From Aquilaria yunnanensis (taxonomy: Eukaryota; Streptophyta; Magnoliopsida; Malvales; Thymelaeaceae): a stretch of 64,000 nt of DNA. The translations under genes and the position numbers were made by a program. The DNA lies in NCBI GenBank assembly GCA_039654915.1, contig CM077600.1, positions 41,276,492 through 41,340,491 on the forward strand. The letters are read 5' to 3'. The notes beneath the pieces were generated by a model. The model saw only the letters and a program-made list of their open reading frames with translations. It did not search any database and had not been told where the DNA came from. Positions 21,583 through 34,477 of the stretch are shown piece by piece (position 1 is the stretch's first letter; each line of letters starts with the position of its first letter).

Positions 21583-24095
21583 GGAAATATGACCTAGACA
21601 CCCCCCGGAGATATAGGACCTACACTTGTATCCCCAATATTTCAAATACCTATACTTGCCCCTTGAAAAGTTAACTCTATCAGCCACTATTATGCTAGAA
21701 AAGAGAAAATACATACTGCAACCCTCATATCTTTCTTCCCTAAAACTTTTGTCTTTACCTACTTTCACATCTAGCAAGCTACGCCCTGTCTCCCTCCATT
21801 CATCCCCTCCTCTGCCCCCCCGTCGCCGCTATCTGCCACCCTATAGACCATGGCCACCTCTTTAACAGCATCATTCACTCGTCCGTTAAAGTCCAAGGCA
21901 CTGCAGCCCTCGGTTCGTTCATCTAGTCTACAACTCTACATTCTCTTTTTCCTTGTCTTCTCCCTCATTATCATTCTTTCCAACTCAGCTCTTATCAACT
22001 TCCTCATCTCCTAAGCCTAATCATCGAACCTCTGCCACCAAGTCCTCTATTTTAAATTCAAAAAATGCAAAACATGTGAAACCCGTGACATCGTCATCTC
22101 CGACGTCCCCTTAACTTTTTCATCAATTAAACAGAACCAGAAATATCGTTGTTCTCTTCTTCCTTTGACTTACTGGGAACCCAGACACTAACTTTCCCAA
22201 ACCCATCACTGTTAATGACATGAATTATCCCCAAGCAATGGAACACGAATGCGGCAACAAGAATAAAATAGAAACACAAGCGAATAAACGACGAATCAAT
22301 AAGGAAATCGACGAAGAATAAAACCAATTACTCGGGGAAGAATACGAGCGAATAAACAAAGAGGAAATCAAGTGGGAGTTAAAGGCCAATCCAATCCATC
22401 AAATCAACAAGAATTCAAACAACTAAAATTCTAATTCCTCAGCATGATTTTAGATTAACCAATCCAAACCCTAACACCCCCGATTGCGAAAACAGAAACC
22501 TGAATCCACCAACAAGCCGATCTAGTTCGACTTCAAATCCACCCAGTACTTCAATTTGAAGCCAATTTTGACCAATTTAGAGACGGAAACTCGCATTCAC
22601 TGAAAATTGAAAAGGAGCCTGGAAGTTTAGAGAGAGAAAGGGATAATCAAACAGAACAAGAGAGAGAAAGAGAGGAGAAGAGAACAAAGAGTGACTTCTA
22701 TTGATGTAGAAGTTGCATTGATCCAAAGGAGAAAAAGCTCGATCTAATTTTTTTTTTTCCCAACTTTTTTTGAAGTTTCTAATTTTATTCACTGGAGTAA
22801 CTTGTATTGATGCAAAGTTGGGGAGCAAAGATTCTAAGGTAGAAGGTTAGGAGGACAATGTTAGGCATTTTCTCTTTTCTTTTGGAAAACATTATTAATA
22901 ACCCCCCTGAGGTTTAGGCGAACCTACACTTAGTGTCTCCTGTTTTTTTTTTTCAAATACTTACACTTACCCTCTTACAACGTTAGCTCAGTCAGTCAGT
23001 TTGTTAGCAATATTGGTTTACATACTTTAATTGACCATTAACGTTTAAGAATTGTATAAATGAACCCCGTGATTTTTAATCTCATGACACATCCATAAAA
23101 CACACGGCCTTCTTCTTTTTCATACTACTTCTTCTTCTTTGACCCACCACTGTTTGTTTTTCCCCCTTCATGGACGAGAACGGGCTCCAGGCTGTTGGCT
23201 TGATTCTTCACTACGGCTTGCCCTTGATGGCAGTGGTGGTCAATGACTTTGTTGAGTAAGGTGCAGGGATGGCAGTAAGGGTGACGGGGTCCGGGTTTTC
23301 TCTCCTATTTCTCTCGGTTGACGACCAACACTCTCTCGGCAGAGGCTTTTTGGGTTGAAATCGTGGCCGACTATGTTCGTGGATGATTTGTGAGGATGGT
23401 GGCGATTCAAGCACTGGTTTGGTTCGTGTTCCATTGGCCAGCGGAGACTGATCCGAATCGAAGCCATCAAAGCCATTGGCCAGAGGAAGTAAAAGTTATA
23501 CTGCCATCGACGCACAAGTGCTCAGCCTCTTCCGCCCTTTCCCCCTACTTCGATTCATCGATTTCTTCTCTTGATCAGAGCGCGTTCATCGATCAAAACG
23601 GGTTCATGATCGTCTCAGAGCATTCACGATCGAAGCACCGCCTAAGCAGAGCGGAGGAGGAGGAGCTCCGTCAGGAAAACGGGCGGTGGTGCTACTATTA
23701 TGGAGTGAAGTATGATCTCCATAGAAAATCGGACGGAGGTGCTACTGTTGCGGCCAAAAAAAATGAACAAGCTCAAGACATTGCGACAGTGTTTTGTGGC
23801 GGCGATGATGGCGACCGGAGGTGAAGGATGGAGGGGACGGGGCCTAGTTTGTTAAATGCAGAAGTTGACAGGGCAAAACTTTTAGAGAAGAAAGTTAGAA
23901 GAGCAAAAATATGTAGTTTTTTCTGCCATAACGGGGAATGATGGAATTAATTTTTTAAAGGATAAATGTGGATATTTAAAAAATAAGAGATACAAATGTA
24001 AATTCATTCAAACCTTAGATAAATGTATGTATTTGAGACAGGGATGACACAAGTATATGTTTATCTAAACCTTATGAAATATTTTAGTAATTTCC
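21583..24095. mobile_element. Mutator-like element A of a nested pair (GGAAA-type inverted repeats)
   Basis: The left end GGAAATATGACC, then CTACACTTGTATCCCCAATATTTCAAATACC, recurs inverted at the right: ATTTGAGACAGGGATGACACAAGTATATG, then AGTAATTTCC ending at 24095. The inner 3' side at 22806-22883 (GGGGAGCAAAG, then TTTTCTCTTTTCT) matches the equivalent part of elements at 25675-25740 and 29636-29700, so these are one family. Element B interrupts A at 22884. No clean target duplication remains: TTAATAATA on the left versus TAAATTTTA on the right. The GC-richer interior 21780-22540 may be captured DNA. No transposase. Confidence 0.6.
22884..24018. mobile_element. Mutator-like element B, inserted in element A
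   Basis: It begins GGAAAACATTATTAATAACC, then CTGAGGTTTAGGCGAACCTACACTTAGTGTCTCC. The inverted counterpart at about 23940-24018 ends CAAACCTTAG, with the outermost ~24 bp missing. The interior 23160-23824 is GC-richer and contains an open frame (23390-23824, plus) with no recognised domain, consistent with captured host DNA. The boundaries depend on comparison with element C. Confidence 0.5.
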
Positions 24096-24108
24096 TAAAT
24101 TTTAATAA

Positions 24109-25854
24109 GGAAAAATTACTGAAAACTCCTCCTAAGGTTTGGAGTAACTTACAGTTGTGTCCCTCTTTTTTTGAAAACCTACATTTATCCCCTCCAACAT
24201 TAACATTGTTATTCACTGTTATAAAAAAAAATTTAAAAAAAATAGAGAGAGAAAGAGAGACAATGTCTAATCCTTCAAAATTTTTACCCCCAAACTTATA
24301 CATTTAACAAGCCACTCCCTTCTCACTCATCACTCATAGGGGGTATAAACGAATAGAATGTTTGGTAAATCGTTCGCAGACCGTTCGGTAAGAGTTCATT
24401 TATGTTTGTTTATTTAGTTAAGCGAACGAAAACGAACATATTTTTTATTCGATTAGTTAAACGAATGAACATGAATAAGGTCCCGTTCGTTCATTTAGGT
24501 TCATAAACCGTTCGGTTATTGTTCGTTTATGTTCATTTATTTATTTGTTCATTTATATTGATTTATTTGTTTATTTATATATTAGCTATGCATTTATTAT
24601 TATATATGTTTTATAGATCATGTATTTTTATTAGTGTTTACTTACTCCACTCATGTGATTATGCTACAATTTTCCCAAATTAATATATTGTTTTTATTTC
24701 CCCAAATATAATCAGTCATTTTTCTCATAGCGTGAACCTACTGCAGCACCAAGCCGAGTCCCATTTCTATAACCCATAATCTCTCTCAACATCGCTTATT
24801 GGCCTGTTGGTCATTACTAGACTTACTCTAATTTAGATTGATAGTAGTCATCAGGTTTAATTGTATGTGTTCGTGTTTGTTTATTAATAAACAAACGAAT
24901 AAGAACAGAAAATTGCGTTTGTTTATTATTCGTGCTCGTATTCATATTTATTTAAAGTTAAATGAACGAATATGAATATGACTTGTTCGTATTCGTTTGA
25001 TTTATTTACAACCCTAATCAGTGCCTAACTTATACCCTCCAACCCGATTCGTTTCCAGCCCTTCAATCCTCCCGGCAGCGCAGCGTAATTTCAGTGGCCT
25101 TCAGTCGCACGCCCCGTCTCGCTCCTGATTTTGTCCAGCTTCACCTTCGGCACTCCCTCGAATCACAGACGGGCTCTCCCGATTCGACTAGGTAAAGCCC
25201 AAATTCTCCTGGGAAATGAACCAGAAAACGAAACGCCTGGGAAACGAATCGCTTCTCTCTCTTTCCCCACAGCCATCGACTTCTCCTAGCTGCTACCCTT
25301 CTCCATTTCAAATCCATCCGAATCCAGAAATTCTTTTTCTGATCTCGATTTGAGAAGACAATGACTCACGGCCGCCATTGTCCACCGTGAGGGAGAAGCG
25401 ACTGAGCGATTAACCTTCCACCGTCGGCCGGAACACAACTGGCGCGATGATTCATCCTACGATTCATCTAGCGAAGACGACGATTCATGGCCGCCCACTC
25501 CCACCGGTTTGTTCGTGCCTTCTCGCCTCCTCCGATGGTCTCACCACCTCACCTCCTCCTCAATTCCCCAGATCTTCGAGCTGCTGCCGCCTCCTCTTCC
25601 GTCGCCACCCCCAAGTTTAGGGTATGATATTGATGATAAAATCAAGTGGAGGAGTGCAATTAGAATCATTATAAACTGGGGGGCAAAGTTTTAAAGAAAG
25701 AAATCAGGGAGGGAAAAGTCGAACATTTTCTCTTTTCTTTAATAACTGCCATTAGCGGAGTTAAAATGTTGAGGGGGTAAGTGCAGGTTTCTGAAAATGG
25801 GGGAGACAAATGTAGGTTGCCCGAAAACTTCAGGAGGTTTTTGGTCATTTTTCC
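24109..25854. mobile_element. Mutator-like element C (Pack-MULE-like) with a perfect 9-bp target duplication
   Basis: The left end starts GGAAAAATTACTGAAAACTCC and the right end is its inverted copy, GGTCATTTTTCC. The match extends about 110 bp (CCTACATTTNTCCCC, then ACNTGCACTTACCCCCTC). It is flanked by TTTTAATAA on both sides (24100-24108 and 25855-25863). It carries an internal AT-rich insertion (24337-25016) and a GC-rich gene-like block at 25020-25690 that probably derives from a host gene; I could not identify the donor. No transposase is encoded. Confidence 0.8.
24337..25016. mobile_element. hAT-type MITE-like insertion within element C
   Basis: The left end TAGGGGGTATAAACGAA and the right end, whose reverse complement is TAGGGTTGTAAATAAATC, resemble plant hAT termini of the TAGGGGTGTAAA type. 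The interior is made of GTTCGTTTATGTTCATTTATT-like strings in both orientations. Candidate 8-bp flanks ATCACTCA and ATCAGTGC match only partly, so the edges are tentative. Confidence 0.5.
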
Positions 25855-25863
25855 TTTTAATAA

Positions 25864-27529
25864 CTTTTCCATTAAATCGGTCTCTCGTATTTTCCGTCTC
25901 CCCTCCACCAAAAAGGTGCTACTGCTAACATGAGACTCCTAATTAATTTACTTTTACTAATTTTTATGGTTACAATCCTGTATTTTTTTTAATCAATTAA
26001 ATCACATATAAGTGTTTTAACATTTAGATATCACATTAAAAGGTTGAAAGAAGTCATCGGAAACTTTCATTGCAACAGGAGGATATGGACTTGAACAGCT
26101 GTAAATATTCTGTCAACCTTTTTTAAAATCTGGCATACAAAAACTTGACAGAGTAATAAATTACTATGTAAAATTATTAAAATTAAGTGAAGCAATGAAT
26201 AGAAACTAAAGAATTGTGGTGAGAATGAAAATGCACTCAAAGTCAAATCAGGTTTGATATTTTTGACTGCAGCATTTTTGTAATGATATCATTTTGACTA
26301 TTGAAAAGTCCCAAAGATGTATAAATTGTTACAACTACATCACTAACTTTCCTTTTTCACATCAGCCATCTTCTTCATAGAATCTTAGTTCATCGAGAAA
26401 GTAGAGTAATTTCTATAGAATCTTTGTTCATCAATCTCCTTGAATGGCATGTAAAGCAATTAGAAGACTTGATTATTCTATGTTTCAACACAGTTAAATT
26501 GTTCTCTTTTTTCAATCTCTTTTCTTAATTACTGGTTACTCTGGTAACCACTGGAACAATATGGCTTCGCAGATATCGCACTTTCCAGGAATATATGGTA
26601 TCTAGAGTCCAATTTACGTGTCCTCGCTTACACCCCAGAAAATCAACAAAACAACTATAAAGATTTTGTAAGCCGAAGTTGACTTTGAAAACCTATATTC
26701 CAGAATAGTAGACTAGCATGTGCCATGTTACACTAGTAATTAATTTGTTATAGAGACGAGACTGGTGGATTGAAAACAATGAGATGCTGAAAAAACACAA
26801 AGTCAGAGCAGAAGTATTGTACCATATACCTAACGTTCAATGGCTTTGAAATAATTGCTCCAAAACATGCATATATCGACACAAAAGACACCATGAAAGG
26901 TCCTTCTATAACACTCTTTATCGGTTATTTTAATTAGTGAAAATGTGAGAGGATAGTATTATTTTCACACCTTTATGCATGGGCTATAAATAAACTGAAA
27001 AAACATAAATAACCCTTGTTTGTATTTGTTTATTTAAGTTTTTAACAAACATTGAATACAAACACAAATAAACCCTATTTATGTTCATTCATTCATTTTT
27101 CTTAAAAAATTGTATTTATGTTTGTTCATTAGTCATAAGATTGTTGTAAACTAAATGAACCAAGCCAACAAACATATTCATGAAGAGCAATGAATGAATA
27201 TGTTTGCTAACTATATATATGAACAAATTCATGAACAATATAAACAAACATAAATGAACAAACGTATCCATAAACACATTTGAGTATATAGAATATATAA
27301 ATAATTGATAAGTCTTGTAGACATAAATGAGTATATATAATAATACAAATAATAAATTAATAAATAAATAGACGAACTATGACTAAATGAATAAATATAA
27401 ATAAATAATAACCAAATTGTTTGAGAGTACAAATGAATAAATACATATTCATGTTCATTTTTTCAAATAAACAAACAAGAAATTTTAATTGTGTTCATTC
27501 ATTTAGCTTAGTACAACGATGGATCCAAG

Positions 27530-27563
<34 letters not shown>

Positions 27564-28604
27564 CTGTTAAATTCTAACATTAAATAATGTAGCTTATATA
27601 AATTATATATATATCAATATAATACGGAGTATGCTTTGATTTAGCCTTTTTTTTTTTTTTTTGCGCCCTTGGTTGAATGACTTTAATGAAAGTTAGAAAT
27701 TACATGAAATATGAGAAAGATGAGCAGAATGTTCACACTGTATAAAATGCAAAAGAAAAAAAATCCAATTTTAACTCTTAAACTTATACATTTCTTTTGA
27801 GCTGGGTTATTAATTTTACTTGGTACCTAGCTAGTTATATAATTTTTCCATATTTTTTACAAAAAAATGGTGGCAAAAAGAGTTGAAGGGCTTGTATAGG
27901 ATTTATTTCGTGATTCTAGTTGTTAGTAAAGAAAAGAGATTTACTCATTTTTTTTCTTTCTTGTGGTAAAAGAGATACATTTTTTTATTTTATATATATT
28001 ACGAAAATTATGAGAATCCATTAAAAAATAAAAAAGTGTCCAATTGCTCAATTATTTATCTTTTATTAACATTTTTTTAGAAAAATAGGGCCCATGGACC
28101 CTCATATATTGCATGTGCATCCGCCTTTGGTCATTTCTGCATGATCTCATAATTTTGCATCCTAAATATATGACTATGAGATATAATAACCATCGAAGTA
28201 AGTGGACTCTCGTATAAATAGAGTTACAAATGAACAGAATGTTCAATAGAAGTTCCTTCACATATTTATTTACTAAGGCTAGCTCTTCTTCTTCTTCTTC
28301 TTTTTAATATTCCTTTTTGCTTTTTATATGTCAATGGTGAGCCTGATTTTAAAATGAAAATTTTTTTTATATTCAGAATTACAACGCAAAATAGAGTTAT
28401 AATAGAAACCATGGTAATAAGTCCACCTTAGATCCTACCCATTCAAACTAAACCCATCTTTTGGGTGCAAAAATGAGAAATCTCTTGTACAAACCAAGAT
28501 TTGAACTCCTAATTAGCCACAAGAAATGGTGAGTATCATGCTAATTTGTCAAGAAACTATTAACAAAATAAATAATTCAAACTTGCCCATTCAATTTTAT
28601 TTTA
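25864..28604. other. AT-rich intergenic DNA with simple and dispersed repeats
   Basis: No gene is seen in 2.7 kb. The segment 26985-27510 is dense in AAACATAAATGAACAAAC / GTTTGTTCATTTATG strings like those of the MITE at 24337, so it is probably a relic of the same group. A SINE-like B-box sequence (GAGTTCAAATCTTGG, minus strand) lies near 28490-28505. Short open frames at 27229-27432 and 28052-28261 are low-complexity. Confidence 0.5.
27533..27562. repeat. (TA)n microsatellite
   Basis: An uninterrupted run of about 15 TA dinucleotides. Confidence 0.95.
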
Positions 28605-28948
28605 GGAAAAATTATAAAAAAAACCCTTGAGACTTACTCAAACCTCATATTTTGTCCCCCTTATCTTAAATACCTACACTAACCCTATTTAAAGTTAACA
28701 TCATTATTCATTGTTACAAAAAAATAAAAAAAATGTTTAACTCTGGCCTCTTAGTCTCCTTTCTTATAAACTTTACCCCAACTTCTCTATCAATACCAGT
28801 TAATTCAATGAACAAATTAGAAGTTTCAATTAAAAATTTTTTAAAAACAAAAAAAAAAAAAAAGAAGAAGGGCAAAACCAAAAAAATCTGATCATGGCAG
28901 ATACAAGGGCTTCAAATTTTGGATCGAAAATTGAAAGGGGAAATCTGC

Positions 28949-29120
28949 AAATGAACCAACGTTTCCGGCAAGGGTGGGTCTGCGAACGAATCGCAGTTTC
29001 CAGCGAGGGTGGGTCTGCTAACGAATCAATGTTTCCGAAAGAATTTGTGAACGAAATGACGTTTCCGGTGACGGTGGCTTTGTGAACGATAGAACGAATC
29101 GATGTTTCTGAAAGAATCCA
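28949..29120. repeat. Tandem repeat of about 35-bp units inside element D
   Basis: About five diverged copies of AACGAATCNNNGTTTCCNNC followed by AGGGTGGGTCTGCT. Copies are 30-35 bp long, so the unit does not keep a reading frame. Confidence 0.6.
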
Positions 29121-29513
29121 CGACCGATGAGGGCTGGTGTGGGTGGAAGAAGAGGCAGCGATGGAGAACGGATTGACCCAAATCCGCGGACTCGCCTCTA
29201 GCACTGTCGCCAGAGTCACCAATGGCACCGCCAGCATCAGATCTCGTAACCGTCAATCTCCTCCGAGTTCTCCGGCTCCATCTCCAAGCAAGGCGAGCTC
29301 TCCTGCTCCATCTTCGACCGTGGCCTTGGACGAATCAATGACTTTAGTCTGTGATTCGTTTGATTTGATTATTCTGTGATTCGTCCAGGCCTTCGATTCT
29401 TCACCTCTCCCTTACCAGCAACGTCTTCGATCGTCCGGGCCAAGACCACGCTCGAGGTCGACTGCCTCGGTGTCATCTCCTACACCGTTGCCACACACAG
29501 TCTGCGCACAAAA

Positions 29514-29537
29514 AGAGAGAGAGAGAGAGAGAGAGAA
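29514..29537. repeat. (GA)n microsatellite
   Basis: About 12 GA dinucleotides inside the captured block of element D. Confidence 0.9.
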
Positions 29538-29814
29538 GAGAGCGACTGGCGATGTGGAAGGTCACGGCTGAGCAAGAAAGTTGAGAAAGTTGAGAGTTTT
29601 GGCAGCTTAATTGGTTTGATTGAAAAGGTTTTAAAATCTGGGGGCAAATTTTTTATAGAATAATATTAGGAGGGCAAATTCAGAAATTTTCTCTTTTTTA
29701 CGGTAACGGTGATGTATGGAGTTAAGTTGGTGGGGGAGAAAGTGTAGGTATTTGAAATAGGGGGACAGAACACGAGGTTTGAGAAAACCTGAGGGATTTT
29801 TTTTGTAATTTTCC

Positions 29815-30587
29815 GAGCGTGGGTATATCACCCATTTGTGCCACCGTGGTACCCGAAGGATTGCTCGTCAATCCTCAAACCAGACTAACGCAAGCTGCGT
29901 ACAAGTTTCTTGAACAAATTGCAACTCGTGAGATTTTTTTTTATTCTTTATCTAATTCATTTTAATTTAAATTAATTTAATATAAAATAATTTATTGTAT
30001 TTTTTTATATTTTTTTAATAATGAATCAATTTTTTTAAGCTAATATGATATAAGTATTATAATTCATTAAAAATATAATTATTCGTTTTGGAGGGCAAGA
30101 AAATATCATTTACCGGTTGATGCCAAATTCAAGTCATCTCCACGAAAGGGCAAAGTTAAATCCAGTCAATGGATTAGCGGTACAAAACAGACTTGGTCCA
30201 TGTCAAGGGGGGCCATTCGAGTTGACAGAGGAGCTGGCGTGTGGAAAGAAATTTCATTCTAAGTATATGCCAATTGACGAACATTCTAAGTCTGCATTTA
30301 TCAATTTCGGCCCACTCTTGGCCGGCATCCTAAATTTACAACAATAATTCATGATTGAATATTCAAACAGTTAATAGCAGCCAAGGAAGATATATTAAGA
30401 ATTCTTAATCAACATCATGTTTGATGGGGTACGGTATCTTGTTTTTGGGTTTTAGACCATAAATATAAACAAGAGAAAGAGGAGGAGGTGGAGCAGTGAC
30501 GGGATTTTTTCTGCACAGAAATCTCTCCCTTTTCTGGTCGAGAAAAAAACCTCCGGTTTGGAAGATTAATCCTATTGAACAAAATCG
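29815..30587. promoter_or_regulatory. Upstream region of the IPUT1 gene
   Basis: AT-rich up to about 30400, then an A/G-rich and GC-richer stretch (30460-30587) that is the likely 5' UTR. The open frame 30117-30347 has no recognisable domain. A TATA-like ATAAATATAAAC lies at about 30459-30470. Confidence 0.45.
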
Positions 30588-33500
30588 ATGTTTTCTAATA
30601 CCAAACTCTGGGTTGTTCTTGTTGTGTTAGTTGTATCATCGGTCTGGGTCCAATCTGCGGTGACGTTGGGGTCGAAGGAAGCTTACGCGACGCTGCTCTA
30701 CGGCGATGAGTACGTGTTGGGAGCTCGAGTTCTGGGAAAATCAATACGAGACACCGGGTCCAGGAAGGATATGGTCGCTTTGGTCTCCGCCGGCGTCTCA
30801 GAGTATGCCAGAAGCCTTCTCAAGGTAAAACCTAGTAGAAGTACGTAAAAGAACCGTATTTTTATGGTTATGATTTTTGAGTTGATGGTTCAAATATACT
30901 CCTGCGGGTGGCGGACCATCATTGGGTTAGTAGGGTGCTGCTGCCCCCAAAATTTTGAAAAGTTTTAGATAATAGTTACTTAATTGGTTAATTCAAGAGA
31001 AATTACGGGTTGAATATGTATTTTTGTCCTCCGAAAATGATGAAAGAATATAAAGATGAGGGGCAGTGACTAGTGAGGTAGGCTCTAAATAAAATAGGGA
31101 CCAAATTAGTAATTATTTCCTATAGCCTTAAGCACATATTCTAACATGGTCTAACTGCACTATTAGTACTCTAACTTTTTTAAACTGTACGATTTGCTCC
31201 TTTATCTTTAAATTAGTATGACTTAGTCTCAATTTTGCTGCTTCGCCTCACCATGACGGCATCCCTCTTCTCCGGGCTTGCCCGCGAACAAAAAATCTTG
31301 GATCTGTCACTGAATCCTGCCCTACTCCTTTCTTAACTTACTACTCGGAAACGAGAATCATAGGATAGCTGATACCAAATCCAGGTCACTTTTGTTGCGT
31401 TGTTTGCTTCCAGAAATGATGGAACAGGGCATTTAGTTACTCTGCCATCTCAAGAATATACGAAGATTTTTCCGGTCTTAGGGCACTCTTTTAAATCCTT
31501 ATTCTCGAAATAGGCCAGGCAACTTTCAGGAGTTTCATTCTTATTTAACACCAAGCACGTGTAGTCATCCGATGCCTCGTCCTAGTCAGCACTGTCTTTC
31601 GCTTTTGCCTCCCCTTTTCTCTCTTCTCAGTCTTTTTGCTGCTTTTTTAGTTTTAAATCAACAATACACGCACACACACACATATATATATTTTGATCCG
31701 CTGGTCGACCAATTTTTTTTAGGACAAGGCAAAATTCATAAATGCAAAACCCTCAATACACATACACCCAAGCATACCCGGCGAGAGAAAATTTTAAAAA
31801 ATCTCAAAAATTCTTTTGGAGCAGCTAGAAGATGTCAGACGGGGAGATGGGATCATATACACCCTAGTACAGACATCATACTGAATTCTCGCAACTGCAT
31901 GTACAACTTTCCTAGGGTTCTTTCCTTGGCTTCTATAATTTCGTTCCAACTAGTTGATCAATTTTTATAGCCTAAGTTAACTATTTTTCGTTTGGTGGTT
32001 CTTGGGCAGGCTGATGGGTGGATAGTAGAGACGGTAAGTTTATTGGAAAATCCTAATCAAGTTCGAGCCAAGAGGTACTGGGGTATCTACACAAAGCTCA
32101 AAATTTTCAACATGACCAACTATAAAAGAGGTAACTTTTTCGGCTCATTTGTTCTGTACATACATACACCCACCCCATCTGCTAGTAAGAATCTGCATAT
32201 ATCTCTCTGTAATTAAATGGGATTGGATTAATCCAGCCAGCTTCTTCGTCGCTTGGGAGGAACTTCGGCTCCTCTGGGTTTACTCTCATCTAGCTGATAC
32301 ATTCATCTTATCGGTTCATGCAGTTGTTTACCTGGACGCGGATACTCTGGTGCTGAAAAACATTGAGGAGATGTTCAAATGCGGGAAATTCTGTGCAAAT
32401 CTGAAGCATTCGGAAAGGATGAACGCGGGTGTGTTGGTTGTCGAACCATCTGAGACTGTTTTCAGGGACATGATGAGCAAAGTCAACACCTTGCCTTCAT
32501 ACACCGGAGGAGATCAGGGGTTTCTCCAGTCATACTACTCCGACTTTGCAGATTCACGTCTCTTCGACCCCAGCGTACCCCGGGCCGTGGTCGACTCCAA
32601 ACCTCTTCCTGCGATGCAGCGTTTCTCTACTCTCTACAACGCAGATGTTGGCCTCATGTTGATCTCCAACAAGGTGCTTCTTAATCTAATTCATATGCGT
32701 CATCATAACTCACTTCCATTTGATGCTTGAGTTGGTTTAAACGTGCAATTAGCAGCAAGTTGTTGATTTATGTTACCGGTGATTTCGAGATGTCAAGAAG
32801 TTCTATTGATTTTCATCGAAAGTGGCTTCCTTGCTTAGATGATGATACAAGCTTTTCTTCTTTAATTTCAGATCCTTTATTTTTTAGACCGGCCTTTAAT
32901 TTCAGATCAAAAGGTCCGTCACTTTTAGGTCTTTGATTTTGGAATCAGGTTTGGTATCTTGTGGAGCAATCTTAACGTACGTTGTGCATTTCATGTGTAG
33001 TGGATGGTAGATAAACGTGAAGTTCGTATCCTTCACTATACACTTGGACCGCTAAAACCATGGGACTGGTGGACATCTTGGCTAGTAATACCTGCTGACA
33101 TATGGCAGGTAATTCTCTTATTTTGTCAGTCAAATCTGGTATATATGAAACAATATTCTGCAGTGTGTTTATCTCCCCAAGGGTGTGAACTAGCTGGGCC
33201 CAGTAAAGTAGAGAGCTTAATCAAGTTTCAAGCTTAGTATGAGCTAAAAGCTGAGCTCAGTAAGCTTGAGTGAATAGTACTTTCAATCGTTTGTTGCCCT
33301 TGGATCTAAACTATGATATATGACCGACTAATTAATATTGATGCTGCAGAATATTAGGGTGCAGCTTCCGGAATCACTTCCTGGAACGGCAGGGGGAAAA
33401 AATCCTCGCGATGAATTCATGGTCAAACTCCTTTTCCTGCTTCCGTTGTGTGCTCTGATAGCCTGCTACTACTGCGCACTCTTTCAGGTTTGATGAGTAG

Positions 33501-34477
33501 TAGGGATGATTTTGGTTGATACCTTTTGGTTGATAAAGTTGTAGTATCATGGTAAATTTTTTGAACAGCCTGGAGAATGCCTGGGATCACTTCAAAGAAC
33601 ATTGGTCAATCAGATCAGACATCTCTACTACAAAACAAGGTCCAGCAGAGCAGTTGCTCATAACGGCGTTTCTTCGCCCTCAAGCACCAGTTCCAATCAT
33701 CAAGTCCGTTTCCTTTCCCCTCCATATTTTATAAGCTGTATATCTGGTCAACCCTTCTGAGTTCAGTTTTGTAACAAATGTGCAGGCCAAGGTGCCTTCC
33801 TATTTGGGTGGAACATCGGTCTTTGCATGTATCATAGCTTTTTTCCTCTCGGTTGCCACTGCTTTTTCAATTGTTCCTCGCCAAGTGATGCCCTGGACCG
33901 GTTTGCTGTTGACATATGAGTGGACATTTACAGTCTTCTTCCTTGTGTTTGGGGGTTATCTCCGCTTGGTTTATCTCTTGGGAGGAAGAATGGCTATTCA
34001 ATCGGGACCATTTTCCCCCGACACAGATGATTCTGGGAAAGGTCAGTACCATTTTAAGTTTGCATGTGATGAACTGCATAAACTTTTGTTTGTAACATAA
34101 CACTATCCACTGTTATTATGTGTTACGTTAGGCCACCAACGACAGACATCTTCCTGTGACATGGTTACATGGTACTACATTCTGGGAATTGTATTCTTGG
34201 CAGCTCTCGCCCCATCGCTACCATTTATATTTGGGGTCACCGCTCTCTTTGCAAGGTAATTTTACTTGTCCTGCAAGCTTTTGTTTTTCTCTATTGCCTT
34301 TTGTAAGGTAAGTCTAACTTTGTAATGATGTTGGGGGACAGGATTCGCTGGATGGCGTATGGAGGCCTTATATTGGCTTGTTTCATGATATATGCTTCAG
34401 AGCACCTCGCGATTAGATCATTCTTGAGAGGGTATGAAGACCGAGTCTCTGCAAGTTTGAGGGGCTTGTGTTTTTAA
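30588..34477 (+). CDS. IPUT1: Inositol phosphorylceramide glucuronosyltransferase (PGSIP6 type, GT8)
   Basis: Nine exons, 30588-30824, 32010-32130, 32324-32673, 33001-33108, 33350-33487, 33569-33703, 33786-34041, 34132-34255 and 34342-34477, join in frame to give 534 aa, close to Arabidopsis IPUT1. A signal peptide or signal anchor (residues 1-25) precedes the GT8 domain, which has LLYGDEYVLGARVLGKSIRD, YWGIYTKLKIFNMTNY, the DXD metal and UDP-sugar motif VVYLDADT, CANLKHSERMNAGV, YTGGDQGFL and HYTLGPLKPWDWW. The C-terminal half has several membrane helices (LFLLPLCALIACYYCALF; AKVPSYLGG then FACIIAFFLSVA; LAALAPSLPFIFG). The enzyme adds glucuronic acid to inositol phosphorylceramide in the Golgi, the first step of GIPC sphingolipid head-group synthesis. 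Intron 1 is 1.2 kb. All key motifs are intact. Confidence 0.95.

Larger units (their letters stand above)
28605..29814. mobile_element. Mutator-like element D (same inverted-repeat family as A-C)
   Basis: The left end GGAAAAATTATAAAAAAAACC, then CCCCCTTATCTTAAATACCTACACT, matches the inverted right end TTTTTTTGTAATTTTCC at 29814 over about 110 bp. The flanks TTTATTTTA and GAGCGTGGG do not match, so the target duplication is lost or the ends come from different insertions. The interior 28890-29640 is GC-rich and gene-like (open frames 29137-29379 and 29376-29663, plus) and includes a tandem repeat and a GA microsatellite. No known domain recognised. Confidence 0.65.

Noticed and set aside
31572..31970. 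132-codon frame in IPUT1 intron 1
   Set aside because: Low-complexity, inside an intron whose removal gives a perfect IPUT1 frame.
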